IMG/VR virus record: IMGVR_UViG_3300028103_000018
Location: 1 to 61,387 of that record
DNA length: 61,387 bases
From: a virus
Reading direction: 5' to 3' (one strand)
In this document: one piece after another, positions 50,232 through 57,688 of the stretch
Layout of the letters: every line of letters begins with the position of its first letter
Position numbering within the stretch: the first letter of the stretch is position 1
Program-made: the position numbers and the translations under genes
The notes under the pieces: generated by a model
What the model saw: the letters and a program-made list of their open reading frames with translations, nothing else
The model's database searches: none
Told to the model about the DNA's origin: nothing

Positions 50232-50249
50232 CGCGATAGGAGACAAGTT

Positions 50250-50981
50250 ATGAAGTACACCGCTGGATTCAGCAAATTGCTGACCTATGGCACGGCGAAG
50301 ATCGACAAGTCCCGCGCCAACTCAAACGTGTGGGAGGGCGTGGTTTACATGTCCCCTGCGGACGAGTCTGTCCCGTACGGTGGCGCGAATATGTGCGCCA
50401 ACGCTACGGTGGGTTGCAAGTCCCTGTGCCTGGGCAAGTATGCGGGACGCATGCATATGCCCAATGCCATGCGGGCGCGGCTCAATCGCACGTTCCTGTA
50501 CTTGCGGGAACGCGACAGATTCTATGCCCAGCTGGGCAAAGAGATCGACGCGCACGTCCGGCGCTGCCGCCGGAAGGGTATGCGTCCCGCCATCCGGCCT
50601 AACGGGGCGCAGGATCTGCGAGGACTAGGCGCGTGGGTGGCGCGGTACTGCGCGAAAAAGTACGGGAACGAGGTCGCGGTTTACGATTACACAAAGATCG
50701 CGCCGTCCCAGATCGACGGCTACCACCTCACCTACAGCCACTCCGAGCGCCCGGAATCCTTGCGCGTGTCCCTCGATTGGCTGGCGCGTGGCGGTAGCGT
50801 GGCGGTAGTTTTCGCCGTCCGCAAGGGCCAACCGCTACCAGAATCCTGGCACGGATACCCTGTCATCGACGGGGACAAGTCGGACGCGAGGTTTATGGAC
50901 GCGCCCGGTTCCGTAGTCGGTCTGCGGATCAAGGGGAGCTTCAAGAAGGCCATCGGCAACCCGTTTGTGGTTCTAGCGTAG
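50250..50981 (+). CDS. GP88-like phage protein
   Basis: 243 residues. The cysteine motif GGANMCANATVGCKSLCLGKYAGR near residues 45-68, followed by RLNRTFLYLRERDRFYAQLGKEIDAHVRRCRRKGMRPAIRPNGAQD and YDYTKIAPSQIDGYHLTYSHSER, is the pattern of the GP88 family, named after a mycobacteriophage protein. Function is not known; the Cys cluster suggests a metal or cluster. It is the single gene of promoter 50146's first segment. Confidence 0.7.
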   Translation: MKYTAGFSKLLTYGTAKIDKSRANSNVWEGVVYMSPADESVPYGGANMCANATVGCKSLCLGKYAGRMHMPNAMRARLNRTFLYLRERDRFYAQLGKEIDAHVRRCRRKGMRPAIRPNGAQDLRGLGAWVARYCAKKYGNEVAVYDYTKIAPSQIDGYHLTYSHSERPESLRVSLDWLARGGSVAVVFAVRKGQPLPESWHGYPVIDGDKSDARFMDAPGSVVGLRIKGSFKKAIGNPFVVLA

Positions 50982-51037
50982 CGCCGGATGTATAGGGTAG
51001 GCGCGTGCCTACCCTTACCAGAGTGTCCAATCGAAGA

Positions 51038-51053
51038 TGTCCAAATTTGGACA
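51038..51053. promoter_or_regulatory. Operator-like palindrome, site 5, with extra half-site
   Basis: TGTCCAAATTTGGACA at 51038-51053, preceded by a half-site TGTCCAA at 51024-51030. In the 94-nt gap before ATG 51076. Confidence 0.6.
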
Positions 51054-51075
51054 AACCAAACCTCAGGAGAATACC

Positions 51076-51354
51076 ATGCCTACCCTCACCCCTTCCCTCG
51101 AAACGCCAATGCGGCGCGCCATCAACAAAAACCTTCTCAAGTCTATCGCCGGGCAGCTGATCTTCTGCCCCGTCTGTAGCGACATTATGGACTACCGCCG
51201 CACCGTGGCCGTGTCATTCATGCGCGGGGACAACCCCGTGGCAACTAAGGGTTGCTGCGGCAGCTGTTTTGATGACGTGATGCGCGGCAATGCCGAACGC
51301 ATCGCGCAGGAACATAACCTGACCCTCGATATCGTCGACGGGCGCGCCAAGTAA
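51076..51354 (+). CDS. Zinc-finger early protein
   Basis: 92 residues from ATG 51076 (CAGGAGAATACC upstream). LIFCPVCSDIMDYRRTVAVSFMRGDNPVATKGCCGSCFDDVM gives a CxxC...CxxC zinc ribbon. Co-transcribed with the Csx16-like gene 27 nt downstream. Function unknown. Confidence 0.55.
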   Translation: MPTLTPSLETPMRRAINKNLLKSIAGQLIFCPVCSDIMDYRRTVAVSFMRGDNPVATKGCCGSCFDDVMRGNAERIAQEHNLTLDIVDGRAK

Positions 51355-51381
51355 CAGAACCAAACCAAACCAGGAGTGTAT

Positions 51382-51705
51382 ATGTACATCATCATCTCGC
51401 GGCACCCTGCCGCTATCGAGTTCATCCGCGCCAACGATGCGCGATTTCTGGCGGCACCCGTCATCACGGGCAACGCCACGCCCGACGATGTGCGGGGCAA
51501 GGTCGTAGCGGGTAATATCCCGCTATCCCTCGCATCAATGGCGGATGAGGTGGTAGCCGTCGAGTTTGACGGCGCGCCTCCGCGCGGGGCGGAGTACACC
51601 GCCGCCGACATGGTCGCCGCTGGTGCGCGTCTGGAAGCGTATGTGGTCAAGCGCAGCATCGCGTTCGACTACTGCGTGACGCACTCTCGCAGCGATGGGT
51701 ACTAG
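51382..51705 (+). CDS. csx16: Csx16-like protein (possible anti-CRISPR ring nuclease)
   Basis: 107 residues from ATG 51382 (AGGAG 5 nt upstream; GTG 51376 is less likely). Family pattern of Csx16 (VVA1548): opening IIISRHPAAIEFI (SRHP at 6-9), middle GKVVAGNIPLSLASMADEVVAVEFDGAPPRGAEYTAADMVAAGARLEAYVV. Csx16 is associated with type III CRISPR loci and has been reported to be a ring nuclease that degrades cyclic oligoadenylate. A phage copy without any cas genes would plausibly shut off type III immunity. The TAG stop is inside hammerhead 2. Weak point: C-terminal 20 residues are unlike the family. Confidence 0.65.
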   Translation: MYIIISRHPAAIEFIRANDARFLAAPVITGNATPDDVRGKVVAGNIPLSLASMADEVVAVEFDGAPPRGAEYTAADMVAAGARLEAYVVKRSIAFDYCVTHSRSDGY

Positions 51706-51769
51706 GTCGAAACACGGGGGTTCCCGTGTCTGTGAGGGATAGCCTCCTCACACTGAAGAGACAGGCTAG
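51702..51769 (+). ncRNA. Type II hammerhead ribozyme 2
   Basis: Same architecture as ribozyme 1. Stem II GTC (51706-51708), GAAA (51709-51712), stem III CACGGG/CCCGTG (51713-51718, 51723-51728) closed by A51712-T51729, cleavage after C51730, stem I TGTGAGG/CCTCACA (51731-51737, 51746-51752), core CTGAAGA (51753-51759, allowed by consensus CUGANGA), stem II GAC (51760-51762) plus CTAG/CTAG (51702-51705, 51766-51769). Loop I TAGCCT (51740-51745) can pair with AGGCTA (51763-51768). Stems I and III differ in sequence from ribozyme 1 but keep pairing, strong covariation evidence. Confidence 0.9.
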
Positions 51770-51778
51770 GAGGGTTGC

Positions 51779-51940
51779 ATGAAAGCCAAACCGTGGAGAG
51801 TTATCTCCACTGCCGATCAGGACGGCAGAAACCACACCATCAGCATCTTGGGGCCTGGAGAACTGACCCCTGACGATGCGTTCGTTATGTTCCAGTGCGA
51901 CACCCTCGAGGACGCCATCCTCGCCATGGAGGAGGAGTAA
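51779..51940 (+). CDS. Small early protein, unknown
   Basis: 53 residues from ATG 51779, 9 nt after ribozyme 2; GGAGG lies 5 nt before. MKAKPWRVISTADQDGRNHT...DDAFVMFQCDTLEDAILAMEEE; acidic C-terminus. Overlap of stop TAA and the next ATG is immediate. No family recognised. Confidence 0.5.
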   Translation: MKAKPWRVISTADQDGRNHTISILGPGELTPDDAFVMFQCDTLEDAILAMEEE

Positions 51941-52120
51941 ATGTATCGCTTGCAGATGAAATCAGGTGTCAAGCGCGACACCTGGAAAGACAGTAGCGGG
52001 TCGGGGTCTATCAGCAGTCTGAAAGACATTTGCACCGTTTGTCGGATGGACTACCGGATCATCGACGGTAGAGGAAAAGTGGTATGGGCCGATCTGTGGC
52101 CTAAAAAGGGGAGAAAATAA
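51941..52120 (+). CDS. Small early protein, unknown
   Basis: 59 residues starting directly after the previous stop. RDTWKDSSGSGSISSLKDICTVCRMDYRIIDGRGKVVWADLW with one CxxC. The stop shares its last base with the next ATG (TAATG). No family recognised. Confidence 0.5.
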   Translation: MYRLQMKSGVKRDTWKDSSGSGSISSLKDICTVCRMDYRIIDGRGKVVWADLWPKKGRK

Positions 52121-52371
52121 TGTACATCAAAACTTTCGACGGCGCTGCCGTCATCTTCTGCGAAGAGCAGGACCGCACCTGCTCTCACCCGGACGGTCAC
52201 GAGTTGAACCAAGACCGGGGCGCTCTCAACGGGGAGTACGGAAGCTACTGCATCCACTGCTCCCACTATGTCGGGCGGGTCGAGTACTTCAGCGCGGCCA
52301 ACGGTGCCGAAGAGGCCCAGGCCTACGCCCAGGTCATGCTGGGCGCTACCGGACCTGTTGAGGTGCGGTAA
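52120..52371 (+). CDS. Small Cys/His early protein
   Basis: 83 residues, start overlapping the previous stop (TAATG). FCEEQDRTCSHPDGHELN...GSYCIHCSHYVG has a possible C..C-H-C..C..H zinc site. Function unknown. Confidence 0.5.
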   Translation: MYIKTFDGAAVIFCEEQDRTCSHPDGHELNQDRGALNGEYGSYCIHCSHYVGRVEYFSAANGAEEAQAYAQVMLGATGPVEVR

Positions 52372-52401
52372 GCGTCCAGCATTACTGGGAGTAAATCTAT
52401 T

Positions 52402-52596
52402 ATGTACATGACACAAGCGGAGCTGGCTTTAGCAGAGCGTACAGCCAATATCCTCGCAGAACTCATTAGCTCTATCGAGTCTCGTGATCCCGGGCACAGG
52501 GAGATCGCCGTCCTAAAAGATGCATACGGGAGTATTACACACGCCGCAGTGCGCGGCATTCCCCGAGTCAACGTGGAAGAGGTGCGCCATGCGTAA
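52402..52596 (+). CDS. Small helical early protein
   Basis: 64 residues (ATG 52402, or 52408). Single long helix (QAELALAERTANILAELISSIES), then REIAVLKDAYGSITHAAVRG. Overlaps next gene by 8 nt. Function unknown. Confidence 0.45.
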   Translation: MYMTQAELALAERTANILAELISSIESRDPGHREIAVLKDAYGSITHAAVRGIPRVNVEEVRHA

Positions 52597-52801
52597 TCCA
52601 CCTCTCGACGCTGAAGTCTGCCGCGAGATCGTGCGCGAGATCCTCGACGAAGAGGGTCCGCTCACGGTCGGGCAGCTTGCCATCCGCATGGGGCGCGTGT
52701 TCCAGGTGAACACCGCTTACCTTGCGATGACACTGTGCAAGAAGCGCAGTGGGTTCGTGATCGACAACGGCATCGTATATGCCACGCGCCGGGGAAAGTA
52801 A
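52589..52801 (+). CDS. Winged-helix-like early protein
   Basis: 70 residues. EVCREIVREILDEEGPLTVGQLAIRMGRVFQVNTAYLAMTLCKKRSGFVIDNGIVYATRRGK has the layout of a small winged helix (two helices, recognition helix, beta wing). Possibly a transcription regulator; no family recognised. Confidence 0.5.
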   Translation: MRNPPLDAEVCREIVREILDEEGPLTVGQLAIRMGRVFQVNTAYLAMTLCKKRSGFVIDNGIVYATRRGK

Positions 52802-52811
52802 AGGAGAACAA

Positions 52812-52985
52812 GTGACCAGGAAGAATGCGCGATTCAGCATCTCCGAGATCGAGGATGCAGATGGAAACATAACAGAGTGGATCGTGTCCGACAGTGAGAA
52901 CGATTACGACCCGGTGTCTTTCGGCTCAGAGCAAGAGGCGCTGGATGAGGTAGAAACGCTAATGGAATCGGAGGGTATCAAATGA
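52812..52985 (+). CDS. Small acidic early protein
   Basis: 57 residues from GTG 52812 (AAAGGAGAACAA upstream). Beta-then-helix pattern: RFSISEIEDADGNITEWIVSDSENDYDPVSFGSEQEALDEVETLMESEG. Strongly acidic. ATGA overlap with the next gene. Function unknown. Confidence 0.5.
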   Translation: MTRKNARFSISEIEDADGNITEWIVSDSENDYDPVSFGSEQEALDEVETLMESEGIK

Positions 52986-53101
52986 AGTGCCGTGTGTTCA
53001 AAACGATGGAGCGGTACGACTCTGTCGTAAAAGATGTGTTAGGGTATACGTTGTGGGCGCTGCTGTTCGCAGCAGTGATCTACATGAGTTTCAAGGCATA
53101 G
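52982..53101 (+). CDS. Short membrane protein
   Basis: 39 residues, ATG 52982 overlapping the previous stop (ATGA). Basic start, then one transmembrane helix YTLWALLFAAVIYMSF. A small inner-membrane peptide; could serve in lysis, superinfection control or immunity evasion. No family recognised. Confidence 0.5.
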   Translation: MKCRVFKTMERYDSVVKDVLGYTLWALLFAAVIYMSFKA

Positions 53102-53110
53102 GAGAGTACG

Positions 53111-53326
53111 GTGAAACGAGTCAGCATCACGATTCAATCCTGTGGGCGCTGCCCACACTACGGGGAGACGTATATCCCCTACCCCAACGGGCGCGGACAC
53201 CTAGCAGAGTGCCGCAACTTCCCCGCCCCTGTCCTGATCCAGCGGCCCGACGAAGAACACGGGCCGTTCCCCGAGTGGTGTCCGCTGGACGCTGCGCCAG
53301 AGGCTTCGCTGAAGAGCGCCGAGTAA
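53111..53326 (+). CDS. Cysteine-rich early protein
   Basis: 71 residues from GTG 53111. SCGRCPHYGETYIPYPNGRGHLAECRNFPAPVL...EWCPL gives four to five Cys/His ligands typical of a small zinc-binding fold. Function unknown. Confidence 0.5.
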   Translation: MKRVSITIQSCGRCPHYGETYIPYPNGRGHLAECRNFPAPVLIQRPDEEHGPFPEWCPLDAAPEASLKSAE

Positions 53327-53336
53327 AGGAGGCAAC

Positions 53337-53660
53337 ATGACCTACAGCATGATCATTTCCACTGAAGACGTTTACGGGAACAGCAACCCCAAGATCCCGT
53401 CTGGCTACGTGAAGACCGGGGAGTTTCGACCGCCTCGCACTGGCGACTTCTTCCTGAACTCCACCGAAACTTCTGCCATGCGGGCCTCGCACAACCACTC
53501 GACCGGGAACCCGCGCATTATCCTGCGAAAGCTCGACGAGAAAGAGTTGTTCATCCAACAGGCGCTCTCGTTCCTGAAATCACTGCCTCTCAATGGGGGC
53601 CGCTACTCTCAGGATCACTGGGATCTGATCCTTAAAGCGGAGGAACTGCTCGATGTTTAA
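53337..53660 (+). CDS. Early protein, unknown
   Basis: 107 residues, GGAGGCAAC before the ATG. Loop-rich N-terminal half (VYGNSNPKIPSGYVKTGEFRPPRTGDFFLN) and helical C-terminal half. Overlaps next gene by 8 nt. The SGYxxTGEFRPPRxGD(F/W)FL pattern recurs in phage accessory proteins; function unknown. Confidence 0.5.
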   Translation: MTYSMIISTEDVYGNSNPKIPSGYVKTGEFRPPRTGDFFLNSTETSAMRASHNHSTGNPRIILRKLDEKELFIQQALSFLKSLPLNGGRYSQDHWDLILKAEELLDV

Positions 53661-53976
53661 CCCTACCGAACTCTTCGGCGCGATCAGCGCAATCGCCCTG
53701 CGCGATGGCTTTACCCAGCTATCCGCACTCCGCAAGCGCCTGGAAGATCAGCCAAGCTTGGCTTCTCAGGATTGCTACATCATCCTGAACGAGTTCGAGT
53801 CCGACATCTTCCCGGTCACTGACTGCGAAGCCAAGTACACGGCTACGGTGAAGCCGTTCTTCATGAGCTTCGCGAAGAAGCACCAGACCTACTTGTACAA
53901 GTCCCAGGAGGAGTCCATCGATACGGTTGAGCGTGAAACCATGGTCAACCAGATTATCGACGGCGCGAAGTTCTAA
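53653..53976 (+). CDS. Early helical protein, unknown
   Basis: 107 residues, mostly helical (FGAISAIALRDGFTQLSALRKRLEDQ, TVKPFFMSFAKKHQTYLYKS). 1-nt overlap with next gene (TAATG). No family recognised. Confidence 0.45.
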   Translation: MFNPTELFGAISAIALRDGFTQLSALRKRLEDQPSLASQDCYIILNEFESDIFPVTDCEAKYTATVKPFFMSFAKKHQTYLYKSQEESIDTVERETMVNQIIDGAKF

Positions 53977-54383
53977 TGCGCCTAGTGATCGACGATGCCG
54001 GGAGATCCGCATCCCGGCACCCTCAAGAACAGAACGACTGCTCCGTCCGCGCTATCGCAAAGTGCCTGGGTATCCCCTACGACAAGGCATACTCCATGCT
54101 AGTCCGGCAAGGCAGGGAGCAGGACAAGCCGTTCCATGTAGTCGCGTATCTCAAGCGTCACCGCAAGTTCGACGGCGCTCAACACAAGGTCAAGTACGGG
54201 TATCGAATCATCAAGCTGCATCAGTTTGCCGAGGACAACCCCGAAGGCTCGTATGTAGTCCTGGTCAATCGGCACGTCACAGCGTGCATAGACGGGATCA
54301 TATACGACGATCATACACTGGCACCCTATCGCAGAGTGTATGCATCCTGGAAGCTCAAACAACACAAGGTAGCCACAACTTGA
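53976..54383 (+). CDS. Papain-like cysteine peptidase-like protein
   Basis: 135 residues. NDCSVRAIAKCLGIPYDKAYSML places Cys22 at a helix start; NRHVTACIDGIIYDD gives His100 and Asp111. This Cys/His/Asp order matches a group of small phage proteins with a peptidase C39-like fold. Activity (protease, amidase or deamidase-like) is not established. Last gene before promoter 54380. Confidence 0.55.
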   Translation: MRLVIDDAGRSASRHPQEQNDCSVRAIAKCLGIPYDKAYSMLVRQGREQDKPFHVVAYLKRHRKFDGAQHKVKYGYRIIKLHQFAEDNPEGSYVVLVNRHVTACIDGIIYDDHTLAPYRRVYASWKLKQHKVATT

Positions 54384-54409
54384 CAACATACTTGTCAGTG
54401 TGTTATCCT
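54380..54409 (+). promoter_or_regulatory. Early promoter 3
   Basis: TTGACA (54380-54385), 18-bp spacer ending TCAGTGTGT, TATCCT (54404-54409). The spacer end matches promoter 50146. Leader to ATG 54485 about 70 nt with palindrome site 6. Confidence 0.8.
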
Positions 54410-54448
54410 ATAAACAAGTGGGCATAAGTCCACTGCAACCCAACAAGA

Positions 54449-54464
54449 TGTCCAAATTTGGACA
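54449..54464. promoter_or_regulatory. Operator-like palindrome, site 6
   Basis: TGTCCAAATTTGGACA in the leader of the MoxR-VWA operon, 20 nt before ATG 54485. Confidence 0.65.
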
Positions 54465-54484
54465 CAAACCCAGGAGACAATCAC

Positions 54485-55513
54485 ATGTTCGCCACTCAAT
54501 TCAAGAAGGCTCTTCAGTACGCCATCAATGCTCAGGTCCCCCTGTGGGTCTGGGGTCAAGCGGGTATCGGCAAGTCTGCCATCATCCGCACCGTCACCGC
54601 CGCCCTGCGCCGGGAGCATATCGACGTGCGCCCTACTCAGATGGACCCCGTTGACATGGGCATCCCCTACGTCAAGGACGGTGTCTGTTTCCGCGCCATC
54701 CCCAACTGGCTCCCCAAGGACGGCAAAACCCTGATCGCCGTCGAGGAACTGCCGGATGCCCCCATGTCCGTGCAGTGCGCCCTCTACCAGTTGGTCCTGG
54801 AGCGCCGCCTGGGCGACTACCAGCTTCCTGACGGCGCGTACATCTGCGCCACGGGCAACCGGGCCAAGGACGGCGGCAATTTTAACCAGCCCCCGGCACC
54901 CTTGATGAACCGATTCCTGCACCTCGAGCTTGAGTCGGGCTACGACTCCTGGCTGGAGTGGGCAGCGGGTGGATACAGCAACGACGAGGTGGAGATCATC
55001 GCCCCTCGCCCGATCACCCCGCACATTCGCCCCGAGATCCGCGCCTTCTTTGGCTACCGCAAGGATCTCCTCGTGCAGCAGCCGCACAAGAACGACTACG
55101 CCTTCTGCACCCCGCGCTCTGTCGAGTTCCTCTCCCGCATCCTTGACCAGCAGCCGAGCGAGGACGTGGTTGGCGAGATGATCCGTGGCACCATCGGCAG
55201 TGGCACCGGGTACGAGTTCCTGGGCTTCCTGAAGACGTGGCAGAGCCTGCCGCAACTGAGCGCCATAATCCGCGATCCCGAGTCCGTCCCCGTGCCGAAG
55301 GATCTGTCGGCCAACTACGCGACTGCGATCTACTTGTCCTCCAACTGGGACAAGCAGAACTCGAAGCCGCTCTGCACCTACATCCAGCGCCTCTCGCCGG
55401 AGTACGGATGCCTCTTCCTCAAGGACGTGTGCAAGCGGGACAAAGCTGCACCCACGTCTCGCCCGATCATCGAGATGATCTCTCGCCCCGAATACTCGCA
55501 GTTGATGTTCTAA
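54485..55513 (+). CDS. MoxR-type AAA+ ATPase
   Basis: 342 residues from ATG 54485. Walker A GQAGIGKS (24-31), Walker B-like KTLIAVEELPDAP with sensor region ICATGNRAKDGGNFNQPPAPLMNRFLHLELE. MoxR ATPases act with VWA-domain proteins to remodel or activate targets. Here it is followed by a DUF3150-like and a VWA/metallopeptidase gene, a known phage and bacterial triad. Confidence 0.85.
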   Translation: MFATQFKKALQYAINAQVPLWVWGQAGIGKSAIIRTVTAALRREHIDVRPTQMDPVDMGIPYVKDGVCFRAIPNWLPKDGKTLIAVEELPDAPMSVQCALYQLVLERRLGDYQLPDGAYICATGNRAKDGGNFNQPPAPLMNRFLHLELESGYDSWLEWAAGGYSNDEVEIIAPRPITPHIRPEIRAFFGYRKDLLVQQPHKNDYAFCTPRSVEFLSRILDQQPSEDVVGEMIRGTIGSGTGYEFLGFLKTWQSLPQLSAIIRDPESVPVPKDLSANYATAIYLSSNWDKQNSKPLCTYIQRLSPEYGCLFLKDVCKRDKAAPTSRPIIEMISRPEYSQLMF

Positions 55514-55537
55514 CACCAGGAGATACAGGAGAATACC

Positions 55538-56449
55538 ATGCTCAACAACAATGCAGTCCTCGTTCGCTTCGCCGTCAGCCAGTGGACGGCCAGGAAGTTC
55601 GACAAGAAGGCGACCTCTGAGGTTGAAGCCATTCACAGCGCCAATCGTCCGGTCTATCGATCCGTACCGATAGCCGTTGACTCGCTCGGGCGCTTCAACA
55701 AGCAGCTTGCTGCGAAGAAGTACCTCCAGGAACTCTCGAGCAACATTGCCCTGGCGCGTAAGTTCCACTACGAGCAGACCCTGCCCTGGCTTGACGCGGA
55801 TGGCGTCCGCATCCTGCCCACGGCCAACTTCAATGCCTACCAGGAGGGCATGTCTGCCTTCCACTCGAAACATCAGGCGGCGCTTGACCGATTCGTGGCA
55901 AGCTACCCCGATGTAATCGACGAGGCGCGGTATCGTCTTAACGGATTGTTCGATCCGACCGAGTTCCCGCACGTCACCGAGATTCGCGGCAAGTTCGACT
56001 GGTCGGTCAGCTTCTCTCCGGTGCCTGAGGCCGGGGACTTCCGGGTGGATCTCCAGCAGTCCATCCTTGATCAGATGGAGCGGGACATGCAGCAGCGCCT
56101 GTCTGCCAACTACGACAGCGCCGTGCTGGATCTCTTCGAGCGCATCTACGTCCAGACTTCGCACGTTGCCGAGCGCCTGGAGAACTACACGGGTACTCGT
56201 GAGGGCTGCTTCCGCGACAGTCTGATCGAGAACACCGTCGAGCTTGCCTCCCTCTTGCCCCGGCTGAACGTCACGGGCAACCGGAAGCTCAACGATCTGG
56301 CGCGGCGCATCGACGAGGAACTGTGCCAGTACAAGCCTGATGTCCTGCGAGAGAATGACGCTGCTCGTATCGATGTTGCTGCTCAGGCGAAGTCGATTGC
56401 CGAGGACGCTGCCGCTATCGCGAAGAGCATGGGGGCGCTGTTCGCCTAA
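55538..56449 (+). CDS. DUF3150-like helical partner protein
   Basis: 303 residues. AVSQWTARKFDKKATSEVEAIHSA...GRFNKQLAAKKYLQELSSNIALARKFHYEQTLPWLDADGVRILPTANFNAYQEGM is the opening of DUF3150 proteins, mostly alpha-helical. It lies between the MoxR ATPase and VWA protein, the standard middle position of the triad. Precise role unknown, probably an adaptor. Confidence 0.65.
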   Translation: MLNNNAVLVRFAVSQWTARKFDKKATSEVEAIHSANRPVYRSVPIAVDSLGRFNKQLAAKKYLQELSSNIALARKFHYEQTLPWLDADGVRILPTANFNAYQEGMSAFHSKHQAALDRFVASYPDVIDEARYRLNGLFDPTEFPHVTEIRGKFDWSVSFSPVPEAGDFRVDLQQSILDQMERDMQQRLSANYDSAVLDLFERIYVQTSHVAERLENYTGTREGCFRDSLIENTVELASLLPRLNVTGNRKLNDLARRIDEELCQYKPDVLRENDAARIDVAAQAKSIAEDAAAIAKSMGALFA

Positions 56450-56472
56450 CCAAACTACACAAGGAGAAACAT

Positions 56473-57657
56473 ATGAACATCACGATGTACACCCCGTCTA
56501 CCGATCAGCAGCGCGAAGCTGCCGCCAAGATCATCCGTCAGAACGTACGCATGGCAATCGGCAACGAACCCTTCTTCGGTTCCATCGCCCTGCGCCTGCC
56601 GTGGGTTGCCGACGACACCTGCCCCACCATGGCGACCGATGGCAAGTGCGTGATCTACAACCCCGCCTTCGTCCTGGAGATGAGCGCCGAGGAAGTCAAG
56701 GCTGTTGCGATTCACGAGATCATGCACGTTGCCCTGCTCCATCCCCTCCGGCTGAACGGGCGCGACCCGATGCGCGCCAACATGGCGATGGACTACGCTA
56801 TCAACCTCTTGCTGGCTGATGCTGGGTACAAGCTGCCGCAGGGTGCGTTGATCGACCGGACGTATGCCGATATGTCCTGGGAGCAGATCTACGATCTCCT
56901 TCCGGCGCAACCGAAGGGCAAGGGCAAGAGCAGCGGTGACGGCTCCGGCTCCGGTCGCGACTACAGCAACGGCGATGTCCTCGACCCCAAGGGTACTGTC
57001 GAAGAGCGCCAGAAGATGGAGGAGGAGATCAAGACCATCACGACCCAGGCTGAGTCCAACGCCCAGGCGGCTGGCAAGATGCCGGGTAACCTGCGCGATG
57101 TTCTTCTCAAGTCCCGCGAACCCGAGGAGGACTACCGCCACCTCTTCGAGAAGTTCGTGGCACCGATCTACCCTCGCGATTACACTTGGCAGCGCCCCTC
57201 TCGCCGCTTTATCGGGCAGGACATGTACCTGCCGAGCGTCCTCAAGGATGGCGTGGGTGAGTTGATGGTCGCCGTCGATACCTCCGGCTCTATCTCGCAT
57301 GACGTGCTGGAGAACTTCGTCGGCATGATCAACCACTTCCTGACCCGCGTGAAGCCTGAGAAGCTCCACGTTGTGTACTGTGATGCCTCCGTCTACAAGC
57401 ATGACCAGTTCGAGCCGGGAGCGCCGATGGAACTGGACGGGTGCAAGGTGCAGTCTGGCGGCACTCGCTTCTCTCCGGTGTTCAAGTACGCCCAGGATAA
57501 CGAGATCAAGCCCAAGTGCTGCGTGTACCTGACGGACCTGGAGTGCTACGACTTCGGGCCGGAGCCGGAGTACCCGGTGCTGTGGATGCAGTACGGCGGA
57601 TTTAGGGGCGAGGTTCCCTTCGGGCAGATTGTGAAGATCAAGACCGTCAAAGCCTAA
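56473..57657 (+). CDS. Metallopeptidase-like / VWA-like protein (DUF2201 type)
   Basis: 394 residues. N-terminal HEIMHVALLHPLR (His81, Glu82, His85) is a zinc-peptidase motif. The centre is a disordered Gly/Ser/Glu linker (GKGKSSGDGSGSGRD). The C-terminal VWA-like domain has the MIDAS VAVDTSGSIS (about 268) and YLTDLECYDFG. MoxR partner; target unknown. Confidence 0.8.
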   Translation: MNITMYTPSTDQQREAAAKIIRQNVRMAIGNEPFFGSIALRLPWVADDTCPTMATDGKCVIYNPAFVLEMSAEEVKAVAIHEIMHVALLHPLRLNGRDPMRANMAMDYAINLLLADAGYKLPQGALIDRTYADMSWEQIYDLLPAQPKGKGKSSGDGSGSGRDYSNGDVLDPKGTVEERQKMEEEIKTITTQAESNAQAAGKMPGNLRDVLLKSREPEEDYRHLFEKFVAPIYPRDYTWQRPSRRFIGQDMYLPSVLKDGVGELMVAVDTSGSISHDVLENFVGMINHFLTRVKPEKLHVVYCDASVYKHDQFEPGAPMELDGCKVQSGGTRFSPVFKYAQDNEIKPKCCVYLTDLECYDFGPEPEYPVLWMQYGGFRGEVPFGQIVKIKTVKA

Positions 57658-57688
57658 CGACAAACATCAGGAGACTTCAGGAGACTTT

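Noticed and set aside
54395-56164. 589-codon - strand frame opposite the MoxR region
   Set aside because: Shadow of two clear + strand genes with AAA+ and DUF3150 patterns; its own sequence is Val/Leu/Arg-rich reading noise.
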